Source of the DNA: Agrypnia vestita
Taxonomy: Eukaryota; Arthropoda; Insecta; Trichoptera; Phryganeidae
NCBI GenBank assembly: GCA_016648135.1
Contig: JADDOH010000477.1
Span: 186,001 to 250,000 of the forward strand
Reading direction: 5' to 3'
DNA length: 64,000 nt
Shown here: one piece after another, positions 54,555-63,858 of the stretch
Layout of the letters: the number at the start of each line of letters is the position of its first letter
Numbering within the stretch: the stretch's first letter is position 1
Notes under the pieces: generated by a model
Database searches by the model: none
What the model saw: only the letters and a program-made list of their open reading frames with translations
Told to the model about the DNA's origin: nothing
Program-made: the position numbers and the translations under genes

Positions 54555-55339
54555 GTGTATTTTTGTACACAGAAAGAATACGGCATGCGTTACTGATAAC
54601 TATAGCTGAATTTCGTATTAAAGTATTTTTTGACATAGATATTACGTGAAGATATTTGCAGAAAACAGGATCGTTGAGTGATTTTTACCTAGAAATTCGT
54701 GAAATTTTTTCCAGCTTAATGAAATGGGAGCTGAGACTAAGCGTCACAAAAATCACTAGTCACAAATAATAAGGTAAAGGTTCTTTATTGATTATTATTC
54801 ATCCCTTGGCAGGTTTTCTGTCTTCCGACAAATACTTTTAAGTACCCTGTGAACTTTTGTGGAGTCTAGTTGCACTATATATTGTCAGTTTCAAAATTTT
54901 GTCTCTGCAATTTCACCACGTATTAAAATAGTGCTAACCTATTCTTAATGTTGTGATTTTAAAGTAATCTGTATAATTAATTCTATGATTGTATTGTGTA
55001 TTATTTTGAAAGGAGTAATTCGATTGCTAACATAAAATCGAATTTATTATGAATACTAAATAAGAATTTTATTTAAAAAATCGATAAATAATTGGATACG
55101 ATAGCGTATTATTTGTTTTACTTTAAAGAATTCGAAAGTGGACGATTTTCTTTAGATAGTATTGGTAATGGATAAAAGGGTATGGTTTTATCAAAAAGCC
55201 CTTTTTTTCTTTAATATGATCATTATATTATAATGCCATAATATTTACTTTTTGACATTTCACGCGTAGATTTTTACTAACTTTTACCCATATTTTATAA
55301 ATTTTTGTATTAACCTTAAAAATAGAGATATATATCGTC
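54555..55339. other. AT-rich, no gene
   Basis: Nothing recognised. Confidence 0.35.
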
Positions 55340-55622
55340 CTGCATATTTTTACATAACTTTTTAAGTTATTCTTTTCTATAGAAAGTATTTAAATATCTC
55401 TTACCATCAAAAAACGCATCGCATTTTTTCGTCGAATTTATTTGTAAAATAGGTCACCGCGAAAGGTTCTTTTATTTTAACAGGATAATATATAGCATAT
55501 TTCCACCCTGAAAGTCGATATTAAATATTGGTGAAAGAATTTTTGAAATCGAATGATTAGTTACGGAGATTATCTCCTACATCCAAACTTACAAACTTTA
55601 CCTCTTTATATATTAGTATAGA
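55340..55622 (+). repeat. Dispersed repeat ending ATTAGTATAGATGA
   Basis: TTTTGAAATCGAATGATTAG, TTACGGAGATTATCTCC, CCAAACTTACAAACTTTACC and TATATATTAGTATAGATGA follow the order of a widespread insect repeat end (GAAATCGGTCCAGTAGTT, ACAAACTTT, ATATTAGTATAGAT). Its left border is unclear. Confidence 0.5.
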
Positions 55623-56011
55623 TGACTTAAATAAACATGTATATGATGACAATATTTTATATGATAATATTTAGATGACAATAGGTTATACTATCATGCA
55701 AAAAAATTATGGGCATTCATGCTTGTGTTTGCAAATAAATAAAAAAAACTAATTGAAAAAAAAAGAAGAGGTAATTCTTGTAGCGCCTGTGCCAAATCTG
55801 AGTTAACTATCTAAAATCGGCCAAAATTTTCCTTTCAAAAACGTCCAATACTCGCTTGTTCCCCAATTCAGTTCAGCTCAATATGTGAACAATTTATAAA
55901 TTTTAACGTTTATAATTAGTTAATTTAGTTAATTACAATAATAAATTGGTTAATTAAAATTAAAAATTTATTTAAAATTGAAATAAAAAATATAAATAAG
56001 AAAACATATAA
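55623..56011. other. AT-rich, no gene
   Basis: Nothing recognised. Confidence 0.3.
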
Positions 56012-56195
56012 GTAGGCCTCTTTTCACATAAGCAAGACGATCATATTAGTACGTGTAAGTCGTGCGTACGAGAAACATAGTTTCGTTTTGTTGGAGTTTA
56101 CGGGTATCAACATCAACACAACGAAACAATGTGCCTCGCACGCACGGCTTTCGCAAACTAATTCGATTTTCTCGCTTACCTGAAAAGAGGTCTAC
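56012..56195. mobile_element. Foldback element FB5, copy 2
   Basis: GTAGGCCTCTTTTCACATAA at the left, GAAAAGAGGTCTAC at the right. The inner hairpin is diverged but keeps the ACGGGTA loop region. Confidence 0.7.
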
Positions 56196-56604
56196 CTTCA
56201 TTGAATTTAATATTTGTAATGATCCTGTTACCTGAGGCATTTTTTATACCGTTCAAAAATTAAATTCTGTTCCTTAGATTTATTTTCATCAAGATATATT
56301 TCATTACACGCAATCTTTATCTTATTTATCCATTCGTCTTTGCAGTGACTACCTTTTCGTAAATTTTTATCTCTAAGAATGCCAGAAGATAAAAGTCAAG
56401 TGGGGTAAAGCCAGGTGAACGAGGAGGTGATGAAATTGGTCCTCCTGATATAATCCACCCCTGTGATTATTATTATCTCTGTGATGGAGTATTGAAGACC
56501 AAAATTTTTTTGTTCGCAATTACCGAAACCTAATTCCAAATTGCAAACGCATGAGTGATAAGTTTTTAACAAAGAACAAACAATATTTTTTATTATCAAT
56601 ATTT
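56196..56604. other. No supported gene
   Basis: A 67-codon minus-strand frame (56396-56599) has no domain. The plus-strand text AGATAAAAGTCAAGTGGGGT followed by AAGCCAGGTGAACGAGGAGG recalls the transposase-like phrase of Tc1/mariner genes but is too short to call. Confidence 0.3.
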
Positions 56605-56680
56605 AAGCATTAACTTTGTGGTCAGATATTTTAACAATGTTATTAATGCTAGAATATAACCACTAAAAATTATTTTTTTG

Positions 56681-56720
56681 TCTACCGGCTTCGAGACGTG
56701 ACCCGTCCTGTCGTCAGGAT
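56681..56720 (-). ncRNA. Hammerhead-like core (FB6 left arm)
   Basis: Minus strand CTGACGA, hairpin part, CGTCTC, GAAGC (for GAAAC), then CGGTA and GACAA. Confidence 0.35.
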
Positions 56721-56911
56721 AACCACTACACTAGTATGTAAATATCACTACACACCATATACATAGTATTATTTGCAGACCAACACCTTCAGAAAATACT
56801 CTTCTCATGCATGTTACGCTAAAGTTACAGGCATGTGAATTTCGTGAAGGTGTTGGTGTGTAAATAATATTACGGTATAGTGTGTGGTGACATTAACATG
56901 ATAGTGTAGTG

Positions 56912-56957
56912 GTTTTTGTGACGGAAAAACGTGTTACGTCTCGAAACCGCTAGACAA
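56912..56957 (+). ncRNA. Hammerhead-like core, degenerate (FB6 right arm)
   Basis: TTTGTGACGGA in place of CTGACGA, hairpin ending ACGTCTC, GAAACCGCTAGACAA. Confidence 0.25.
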
Positions 56958-57010
56958 AAATAATTTTTAATGGTTATATACTACCATAAATAATATTTTG
57001 TTAAATATGT

Positions 57011-57521
57011 TTTTAATACTGATTTTTTTCAAATTGAATATATTTTCTAATTGTGTTAATTACTTGAACAGTGAATTTATTACATTAGATGAGGGAAGTT
57101 CATAATCAAAATTATTAATTGTTTCTAACATAATTTTACCTATTTGATTATGCTGATGTTTTTTATTTGGATATATTTTATGATCTTACCTCAAAAAATA
57201 CGTTCATGTATCATCTTTTCGCAATCTACTCCATTGGTCTATAATCTGACCTAACCCCTTCGAAAAATAAACATTGATAAAATTAATTATAATTTAAAAA
57301 TTTAATAAAAACACTTTTTTAACAAAATTTAAATAAAAAAACCTTTTTGAAGAGATAATAATAAAACATTAAATAAAATAAACATTAGTAAAAAAAGTAT
57401 TTCAATAAATAATCAAAAATTATCAAAAAGTATACAAATTCAATAGAACGGTACCTACTCATTCAAATAAGATAAAAAATCAATCTAATCAACATAACGT
57501 CACTGTATATATATACATAAT
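57011..57521. other. AT-rich, no gene
   Basis: 57185-57330 weakly resembles the C-rich zone and tail of the ACAAAATTTAATA repeats. Confidence 0.3.
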
Positions 57522-57738
57522 AAATCCTATGTGCCGTTTAGTACATTCTGAGATGAATGAATCAATTTGTCAATTTTTCATATAATTAATGAAGAATACT
57601 AAAAAAAACATTACCGATCATCTGGAAAATCTGCCTAGAAAATATTTAAAATGTTTTTTATAAATCTAGTCTGTGCAATTATTTTTAAAACAGTTTTATT
57701 CGCTAATCTCAGAATGTACTAAAACATCATATAGGATT
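57522..57738. mobile_element. Small MITE with about 33-bp inverted ends
   Basis: AATCCTATGTGCCGTTTAGT at the left and the mirrored ACTAAAACATCATATAGGAT at the right. The inner 18 bp TTTAGTACATTCTGAGAT is a perfect match to its complement. Single copy in the window. Confidence 0.6.
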
Positions 57739-57739
57739 A

Positions 57740-58530
57740 ATTTTATATGCAGCGACGATAACTCGATTCTACTAGCATATTCCAAGTCTAAATATTTTGC
57801 ATTCCTACAACGAAAAATGTCAACGTGTTACGAAATATTATAATTAGAAATATCAGTCACTTGCAGTCAAGGCAGCGGTAGGTATCCACAACCAGACCTA
57901 AATCTATGTGAAAGGAATCGGAAATAACAAAAATTTAATTCAAAGAAAACACACCAATTACAAAACTCAACAATCAAAGAGACAATCAGCAATAAAGTGT
58001 TGGAATAATTCGCACCATTTGTTCGAGCAAAAACTGCGTTCATCGCCTCGTCAGCGGGCGGAGAAACAATAAACTATTGTAACTTAACTGGATTTCATTC
58101 ACTCGAAGACATACAAATTTGAAAGACTTCATCAAACAAGTCTTATTGAATTATTCTTGGTAAATTAAGCAACTAAAAGCAGCCATTCGAGGGGCAATAA
58201 ATCGGGGATATCTGAACGGGCGCCCGACTCCCGAAAGGGAGGCAAAGCGATTCTAGTTTGCTCAAATTGTGTAATTTGCGAAATATCACTGCTCGCTGGC
58301 CCCGGAAGTATCGATAAAACTTTTTCGCACCGAATTATGTCTGCCTTCTAAATAATAATTTTTGAGAACGGCGAGATTGGACTTTCATTACTTTTCGTCT
58401 TCAAAATTAACATCAAAGGGTAAGTAAAAGGCATCTAATGAAGTATCGTTAACCTTCGGGTACCGGGGCGGGGTATAAAGTGACCCCAGTCAAATTTGCG
58501 TTTTAGTGAATTTGGTTCAATAATATTAGA
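57740..58530. other. No gene; GC-richer block 58000-58490
   Basis: Single-copy-looking block with GGGCGCCCGACTCCCGAAAG near 58218. No coding signature. Candidate conserved non-coding DNA. Confidence 0.35.
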
Positions 58531-58531
58531 A

Positions 58532-58740
58532 ACTAGCTGTAACCCGTCAAAAATGGATGTACTTTTACATGTCGGTTCATTAGGAATAAGTATTTATTTA
58601 AAAAAAATTCGTAAAAAAAATCGAAAAAAAAATGCTGAGTAAATTTTTTCCAAAAAAAAATAAAATTTTACTATAAAGAAGTTACGGATATTACACGACT
58701 GTGCGGTGACGGATAGACAGACAACGAAATACTTATAATT
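58532..58740 (+). mobile_element. SINE-X, internally deleted copy
   Basis: Both ends are present (ACTAGCTGTAACCCGTCAAA, then GAAGTTACGGATATTACACG and GACAGACAACGAAATACTTA) but the tRNA-like middle is missing. Confidence 0.6.
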
Positions 58741-59286
58741 GGGATGTTCCATAATATTTTAAATTACATTTCTTTTACAATACGAACAAGATTCTATTAA
58801 ATTTATCGTCATTTTAAAAGAAACCGTAGTATTTTGACTTCTAATCACTCATAAGCGTCCAACTGACGGAAGCTGTGTAAGCATAATAACGTTAACGTAT
58901 CATATAGAAGAATGCCAATTCCCAAGGAAAAACATATTTTTTTCTACTTTTGACTGCCTTACTATGCATTTTCATTTCATTTGGGTGTTGTATCATTTGG
59001 TTATTTATTAGGATTACAATGCGTACTAACTAAATATCATTAATAATCATAAAATATTAAAAAATAAAATTGTTGGGGTGACGATGTAGCTCGATCCGGT
59101 ACGGCAGTGTTAATATTCGTAATTATTAATTGAAGGTTTTACAAAATGTTCGACGGATGAAACATTTCTAATTTGACGTTCACCTTTTGACAGCTTCTTG
59201 GAAATGATTTGTTATTTTAAATACGCATCAAAGGTTTTCAAGGGTTCTAAAAACAAAGGGAAGATCTTAAGGTGAGAGGATAGTCT
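58741..59286. other. No gene seen
   Basis: AT-rich; nothing recognised. Confidence 0.3.
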
Positions 59287-59640
59287 GTGAAGAGATTTTC
59301 AACAGTTTATTTTGCTCCCGTGAGATTTTCTTTATTTTTAATAATTTTATTTCAACTGGTTGAGCAACTTTGTAGATTGAAATTTAAAAAAAATAATTTT
59401 GTTATTTGTTTTAATCTACTTATGTTCGTTAATTACACCTACATGTTTCGAAAAAACATTTCCATTGTCAGGCTGTTTTACTCGTATACATGTCAAAATA
59501 TCAAAATGAATCATTTTATTTGTTTCTCTAAATTATTAAAAAAAATATTTTTAAATATTATTGCTGAAGTTCTTGATTACACAAAATTATTGGAAATTTT
59601 TTTAGAATTGAACTAGTAGTAAAATTTAATTGATTATTAA
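59287..59640. repeat. AT-rich segment with hammerhead-like core
   Basis: The 109-codon plus-strand frame (59287-59616) is rich in Phe, Ile, Lys and Asn, typical of random AT-rich DNA, with no domain. The hammerhead-like core is antisense inside it. Confidence 0.4.
59437..59473 (-). ncRNA. Hammerhead-like core, ACATGT palindrome
   Basis: Minus strand CTGACAA (one change), hairpin GGAAATGTTTTTTC, GAAAC, palindrome ACATGT, then A. Confidence 0.35.
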
Positions 59641-59669
59641 TCATATTTTATTTATTAAATTAAGATAAA

Positions 59670-59830
59670 TACTATAAGTACCACAGATACGAAGCTATGA
59701 ATATGAGAAATGTGTATGGAAGTCTTTTTACACAATAGCCTATGTTGTTTTATACACTTCTTTGTATATTCTAATATTTTTATGTAAAAGCCTAAAATGG
59801 GCGTGAATAAATAAATAAATAAATAATACA
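59670..59830 (+). repeat. FB3 half copy joined to a LINE tail
   Basis: ACAGATACGAAGCTATGAAT and GTGTATGGAAGTCTTTTTAC belong to FB3. Then comes TGTAAAAGCCTAAAATGGGC, GTGAATAAATAAATAAATAA, a LINE 3' end. Confidence 0.6.
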
Positions 59831-59834
59831 ATTG

Positions 59835-60526
59835 CATTTCAATTCTTCATAAATATGTATATACAAAAAGACTTGGAAAGAAGTCTAAAGAAGCATAAGA
59901 TGGTCATTTTAGGTGTAGCCTGACCGCGTAAAACAAATTCAGAAAGATGGAGTCAGTCAGATATCAAGAATGATCGCCGACCCGTATGGAAATGCGATCG
60001 TATATATGGTAATGCGGCGTGGAGCCAAAACAAGCCGAGCTGCCGAACATTATCTCTGTTGACCGCGTCCAAACAAGACGGGTCGCATAAGTCAATCATA
60101 GAAATTCATGGACCTCAGCCTCCGTGCCATCCATATTCATGAGGTGACCTCGGCGGGCTCCTCCCCGCAGCGGGGGAGGCTCCGGCGCCGGCCAATTATC
60201 GGTCCACCAGGCTAAACCCTCGCGCTGTGGTAACCATTGCTGTTCAGTTGGTTCTGACTAATCGGTATTATCAATTTTCCACCACGAAATCAACAGTGAT
60301 GGAGGTTGCACGGAATTATTACGGTGCAGTGATTTTAAAGTGCGAGGTCACTAAATAATTTAGAGTTAATATCAGATACCTTGTGGTGCAGAATTATTTT
60401 TTTTAATTTAGAATAAATTTATTTTTGAAATACATACACGTTGAGTTAAATTGATTACTTTTACTAGTTGCAACTTGTAAAAATGATGGAACATTGGTTA
60501 GCGTCATTTCTAAGCCTAGTATATAT
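59835..60526. other. GC-rich island 59940-60260, no gene
   Basis: Highest-GC patch near 60140-60200, with the hairpin CCTCCCCG-CAG-CGGGGGAGG (about 60163-60182, one bulge) and the palindrome GAGGTGACCTC near 60139. No coding frame or repeat match. Candidate regulatory or conserved DNA. Confidence 0.4.
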
Positions 60527-60735
60527 TTATAGCATCTTTTTCGCGCTCCACGGAGAGGCGGCCATAGCAACATACGTTGAACGGTCGGTTGAAGTTTTGT
60601 GGCCCGGAGTTCAAACCCGATTTCCGTCCGATTAATTTCGTTTTTTAGCTGTGAATTCAAATGAAATTACGGACGTTGCACGAAGTTACGGGGACAGACA
60701 GGCAGACAGACGGACGAACATTATTATGTTTGATG
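60527..60735 (+). mobile_element. SINE-X right part with head
   Basis: TTATAGCATCTTTTTCGCGC, CACGGAGAGGCGGCC, B-box-like GGAGTTCAAACCC near 60606, CCGATTAATTTCGTTTTTTA, then GACAGACAGGCAGACAGACG and ATTATTATGTTTGATGATT. The AACCCGTCA left end is absent, and this head differs from that at 39826. Confidence 0.55.
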
Positions 60736-60984
60736 ATTTCAAGAGTAGTGGTTACTATCATCATCAAGTATAATTAATACCTTACCTTAAAAAAGCAGTA
60801 AAAAATTTAATAAATTGAATTTAAATTATTCGGAAAAATATCATATTCCTATACATTTAAATATATTGCTTAATATTATAATTAAAAAATATAAATTTTG
60901 TTGTTTGTTGTAAAATCAATGTACACTATTTCATGAGGTCGATTACAGATGTCTCCAGCGTAGCCCCATCAAATATAAATTTAA
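60736..60984. other. AT-rich, no gene
   Basis: Nothing recognised. Confidence 0.3.
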
Positions 60985-61045
60985 TCTATTTATTTATTTA
61001 CGCCCTACAGGGCTTTTACAAACAGATAGGTGTTAATAGAATTTT
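60985..61045 (-). repeat. LINE 3' tail
   Basis: Minus strand TGTAAAAGCCCTGTAGGGCG, TAAATAAATAAATAG. Confidence 0.55.
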
Positions 61046-61244
61046 TAATTAAAAGAAAAAAAATTATAACATGTAAAAATAATAATAACATAAAGTGGAA
61101 AGAAAATACTTAAAATACAGATAAAAATATATAGAGATATAATATAAAGTAAAATGAAAAAAATATTTAAAAAATGATATATGGAAGGTTTCAATTCAGA
61201 ACATACATATATACAAATTTCCAAGATGTGATAATTTGTTGATG

Positions 61245-61395
61245 TTATACGATGAATTGGTGAACGTACCATTGTGTAGAATGCCATAAGCCAATAAGAA
61301 TGTATAAGCCAGCTTTTATAGGCCGTAAGCCCTGGATAATCGCATAAAAGACTCCCATACACATTTCTTGTATAAATAGCTTCTTTAATTTATCT
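61245..61395 (-). mobile_element. FB3 half copy
   Basis: Complement: GAAGCTATTTATACAAGAAA, TGTATGGGAGTCTTTTATGC, GGGCTTACGGCCTATAAAAG, CTGGCTTATACATTC. Confidence 0.6.
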
Positions 61396-61399
61396 TACT

Positions 61400-61790
61400 T
61401 TTTTTGGGTCGCAAACTTAGGATTGGTCTGCAACAAGCACTCGATTTCTCCACTCCTCTCTGTCACCTGCCAGCCTCTTCATTTCTTGGTAGGTGCTACA
61501 GCGCACATCTCCGATAATCTGGTCTACGTAGCTTAATCTCGGACGGCCTCTACGATTGTTGCCTTCAACATTTCCCTCGACGATGGTAAAAATCAGGCCC
61601 GGATGCCTTATATTATGGCCTATTCAAATTGCTCGTTGATGGGCGATTCTGTCCAGGGGCCGCCTTTTTTCGCCTATTCCGCTCAACACCTCGTTTCGGA
61701 TGTGGTCTTACCAAAAGATCCTCGCCATGTCGCCTGCACCACATCTCGAAGGCCGTTGGCCTCCAGGGCATGCATCATAAATAAATAGAG
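61400..61790 (-). pseudogene. RTE-like LINE, C-terminal ORF fragment
   Basis: Minus-strand pieces in order: DHIRNEVLSGIGEKRRPLDR, IAHQRAI, IGHNIRHPGLIFTIVEGNVE, GNNRRGRPRLSYVDQIIGDV, RCSTYQEMKRLAGDREEWRN and RVLVADQS, then the stop. This is the conserved C terminus of insect RTE-like LINE proteins (GHxxRHxxLxxTIVEGxVEG, RGRPRLxYxDQIIxDV, YxEMKRLAxDRxxWR). The last 60 codons are intact. One stop and one frameshift lie upstream, and the reverse transcriptase is missing. Confidence 0.85.
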
Positions 61791-61799
61791 AAATTTTGT

Positions 61800-62034
61800 C
61801 CACTGATTCGAGTAGAGTCGCGTAGCGTGGAGCATCTTTTGGTTATTAGGGGAAACACACTGCCAGATTTTAGCTCTACCGGTTTCGAGAAGCTCCCATC
61901 TCTTCGTCAGGACCAACACTATACTACTATATTCACAACACCATACACCACAACCATAGTATTGTTGAACTTTCACCAATATATGCGTGTTAATCTTGCA
62001 TGCACTAAATAGCCGACAGAACACTCAGGAATAT
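61800..62034 (-). repeat. Hammerhead-like repeat related to FB6
   Basis: GCTCTACCGGTTTCGAGAAG, CGTCAGGACCAACACTATAC, CACAACCATAGTATTGTTGA. The layout resembles the FB6 arm (CTACCGG, GTCAGGA, CACTACAC, CATAGTATT). Confidence 0.5.
61874..61912 (-). ncRNA. Hammerhead-like core, ACCGGT palindrome
   Basis: Minus strand: GTC, CTGACGA (61910-61904), A, hairpin GAGA...TCTC, GAAAC (61886-61882), palindrome ACCGGT, then A and GAGC. All conserved core bases are present, apart from the extra A at the foot of helix II. Confidence 0.5.
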
Positions 62035-62659
62035 AACGAGAGAGAGTGAGAGAGAGCGGGGGGGAGGGTGGGATCTAAAGTGGGTGTTACCGAATTTTGT
62101 GAAAGTTAAATTAAACAAAGGGCTGTATGGAAAATTGATTTGGTTATTAATAAAATTATTAATTACAGTACTTAATAGTTGTGCATTTTGCTGGGGTGTG
62201 TTAAATAACAGCGGAATTATGACGTGATCTGGGGCCGCTGCCGCCGCGGTCGGACCGCATTCAATTATGAAAATGTTAACAGTTCCCGCGCCGGGCGTGT
62301 CTATTAGTTAATGGGAGCGCAGATTTATACGGGAGAACAGGTGAACTTGTTGGGGATAATGTATTTAAAGCAATTACCGAAGATAAAACGAGATTAAACC
62401 GCAGCGCCGGCGGAGGGCCAACTTCGGGCCGGGGTATAACTACAGCCCGAACAATAACTTCGCCAGCCGCCCCGCAATTACCCCCGCCGCCGCTGCCCGC
62501 CAGTCTTCATTCTTACACATTAACCATTCACGAATCTCGCCCATTTAGATTTCGCCCCACCGCCGGCTGCACTTAACAATTTTAGTTTTGACTTAAACTG
62601 AAATAAGGGTTGTCAGTTCTTACTATTTTAACACGTGTCAAGCCTTTAGCTGAAATTTT
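62035..62659. other. GC-rich island 62200-62590, no gene
   Basis: CpG-bearing, GC-rich block (GGGGCCGCTGCCGCCGCGGT, then CCCCCGCCGCCGCTGCCCGC) with homeodomain-type TAATTA-like cores around it and no coding frame. A GA run is at 62038-62056. Candidate regulatory DNA. Confidence 0.4.
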
Positions 62660-62880
62660 TAGTACACTGTTTGGTTCGTCATAGAATTTTCGCAAACCTT
62701 CTGGAACATTCTCCTTCCAGAACTTTCAAGAAATTTATCGAATGTACCTTCTAGACGCACCGACATATTCCGCCACTCAGTTTAGAACCTTATAGACTTT
62801 CGGTAATTTTCTAGACCCTTCTCCTTCCATAAATTTCTAGAGCAGGTTTTTCCGGAAGCTTTTAGACTCACCGACACAGT
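62660..62880. promoter_or_regulatory. Duplicated array of heat shock elements
   Basis: 62698-62712 reads CTTCT GGAAC ATTCT, three perfect alternating nTTCn/nGAAn modules. After one base, 62714-62733 reads CTTCC AGAAC TTTCA AGAAA, four more. A second unit about 110 bp on repeats CTCCTTCCA and ends with CACCGACA like the first; it keeps TTCCGGAA at 62850-62857. Such arrays bind heat shock factor trimers. No gene start is visible nearby. Confidence 0.6.
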
Positions 62881-63140
62881 TGGCGTGCCTATTTTGAAAC
62901 AATCTGAAGCATTTGCGACCTTCTCATAACAAAACAATGTGCTAGAAAGCATATTTTCATCACCCACTCCCAACCACGCACAGCCACCACATATATATAT
63001 ATTGATTGATTTCCGTATTCAAAGTATTTTGAGTATGTTCCAAATTAAGGAGTTGAGGCTGTTTTTACGGTGGTTGGACATGTTATGTGTTAAATAAAAT
63101 GGATATTTTATACGAACCGTATATTTCACTGAAAAGCAAA

Positions 63141-63183
63141 TCTCGACGTTTTGCTGAAGTTTTGTACAGCATCATCACTAGAG
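63141..63183 (-). ncRNA. Hammerhead-like core, degenerate (FB1 copy 2, left arm)
   Basis: Minus strand GTGATGA, hairpin GCTG...CAGC, AAAAC, GTC, GAGA. Confidence 0.3.
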
Positions 63184-63244
63184 CGTCATATCATGGCGGA
63201 GGTGTAGGCCGAACAGCAAGCCAAACAGTTCTGCTGTGAAATGA

Positions 63245-63290
63245 CGCTCTCCTGATGACGCTGGATAAGACTTCAGTGAAACGTCGAGAT
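63245..63290 (+). ncRNA. Hammerhead-like core (FB1 copy 2, right arm)
   Basis: TCTC, CTGATGA (63252-63258), C, hairpin GCTGGA-TAAGAC-TTCAGT, GAAAC (63278-63282), GTC, GAGA. TCTC and GAGA form helix I and ACGT could pair between two molecules. All single-stranded core bases are conserved; the C after the core is unpaired. Confidence 0.5.
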
Positions 63291-63359
63291 TCTCTTCTCA
63301 GTGAAATATACGTTTTATATATGTTTTATTTAACACATAAATGTATTTAAAATTTTCAA

Positions 63360-63858
63360 AAACACAATACTAGATTTTAACCACAGAAGAAACATCATTA
63401 ATCAAGATAAATTATAGATGTCTCACAGAAGCTTTTTTCTTATATGGGAAAGTAGGTATGGAAGTCTTTTTGGATATTCTAAGGGCTTAAAACATATGTA
63501 AAAGAAAGTAGAAAAAAAATATGGCGGAAGTAAAAATACAATCGGATAAGAAACAAGGTGTGCAAGTTGAACTTTAAAAAAAAAATTATAGATGTGGTAG
63601 TCTATCATAGGTGGAATTGTGAACGTCATGAAGTTGTAACACATATACGAAAGATGCCGTATAGTTGAAATATATACAAATTCCAAAAATTTTGTAGACA
63701 TGGTATTCTATCATGGGTGGAAATGGCGAACGTTATATTGTGTAAAGTGATTAATTAAGCCAGCCGTATGATATGTCGTAAGCCCTATGTAAACCCAAAA
63801 ATTTCTGTACCTACTTTACCATAACAATATAATTTCGTTTCTGTGAGACATCTATAGA
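63360..63858. mobile_element. FB3 copy with flank
   Basis: CCACAGAAGAAACATCATTA, AATTATAGATGTCTCACAGA at the left; GTGTAAAGTGATTAATTAAG, GTAAGCCCTATGTAAACCCA, CTGTGAGACATCTAT at the right. The minus-strand 92-codon frame here comes from the arms. Confidence 0.7.

Larger units (their letters stand above)
56605..57010. mobile_element. Foldback element FB6, full-length copy
   Basis: Arms of about 190 bp: ACTTTGTGGTCAGATATTTT, ACCACTACACTAGTATGTAA, CCAACACCTTCA, mirrored from TGAAGGTGTTGGTGTGTAAA to AATATTTTGTTAAATAT. One arm also at 28040-28262. Each arm holds a hammerhead-like core. Confidence 0.75.
63083..63340. mobile_element. Foldback element FB1, copy 2
   Basis: Ends TTATGTGTTAAATAAAA and its exact mirror near 63323-63339. 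Arms contain TCTCGACGTTTTGCTGAAGT and ACTTCAGTGAAACGTCGAGA and the GGAGGTGTAGGCCGAAC block. Shorter centre than copy 1. Confidence 0.75.

Noticed and set aside
56385..56460. Tc1/mariner transposase trace
   Set aside because: A short phrase only, with no DDE motif or inverted ends nearby.
59287..59616. 109-codon frame as a gene
   Set aside because: Phe/Ile/Lys/Asn-rich low-complexity translation of AT-rich DNA; no domain.
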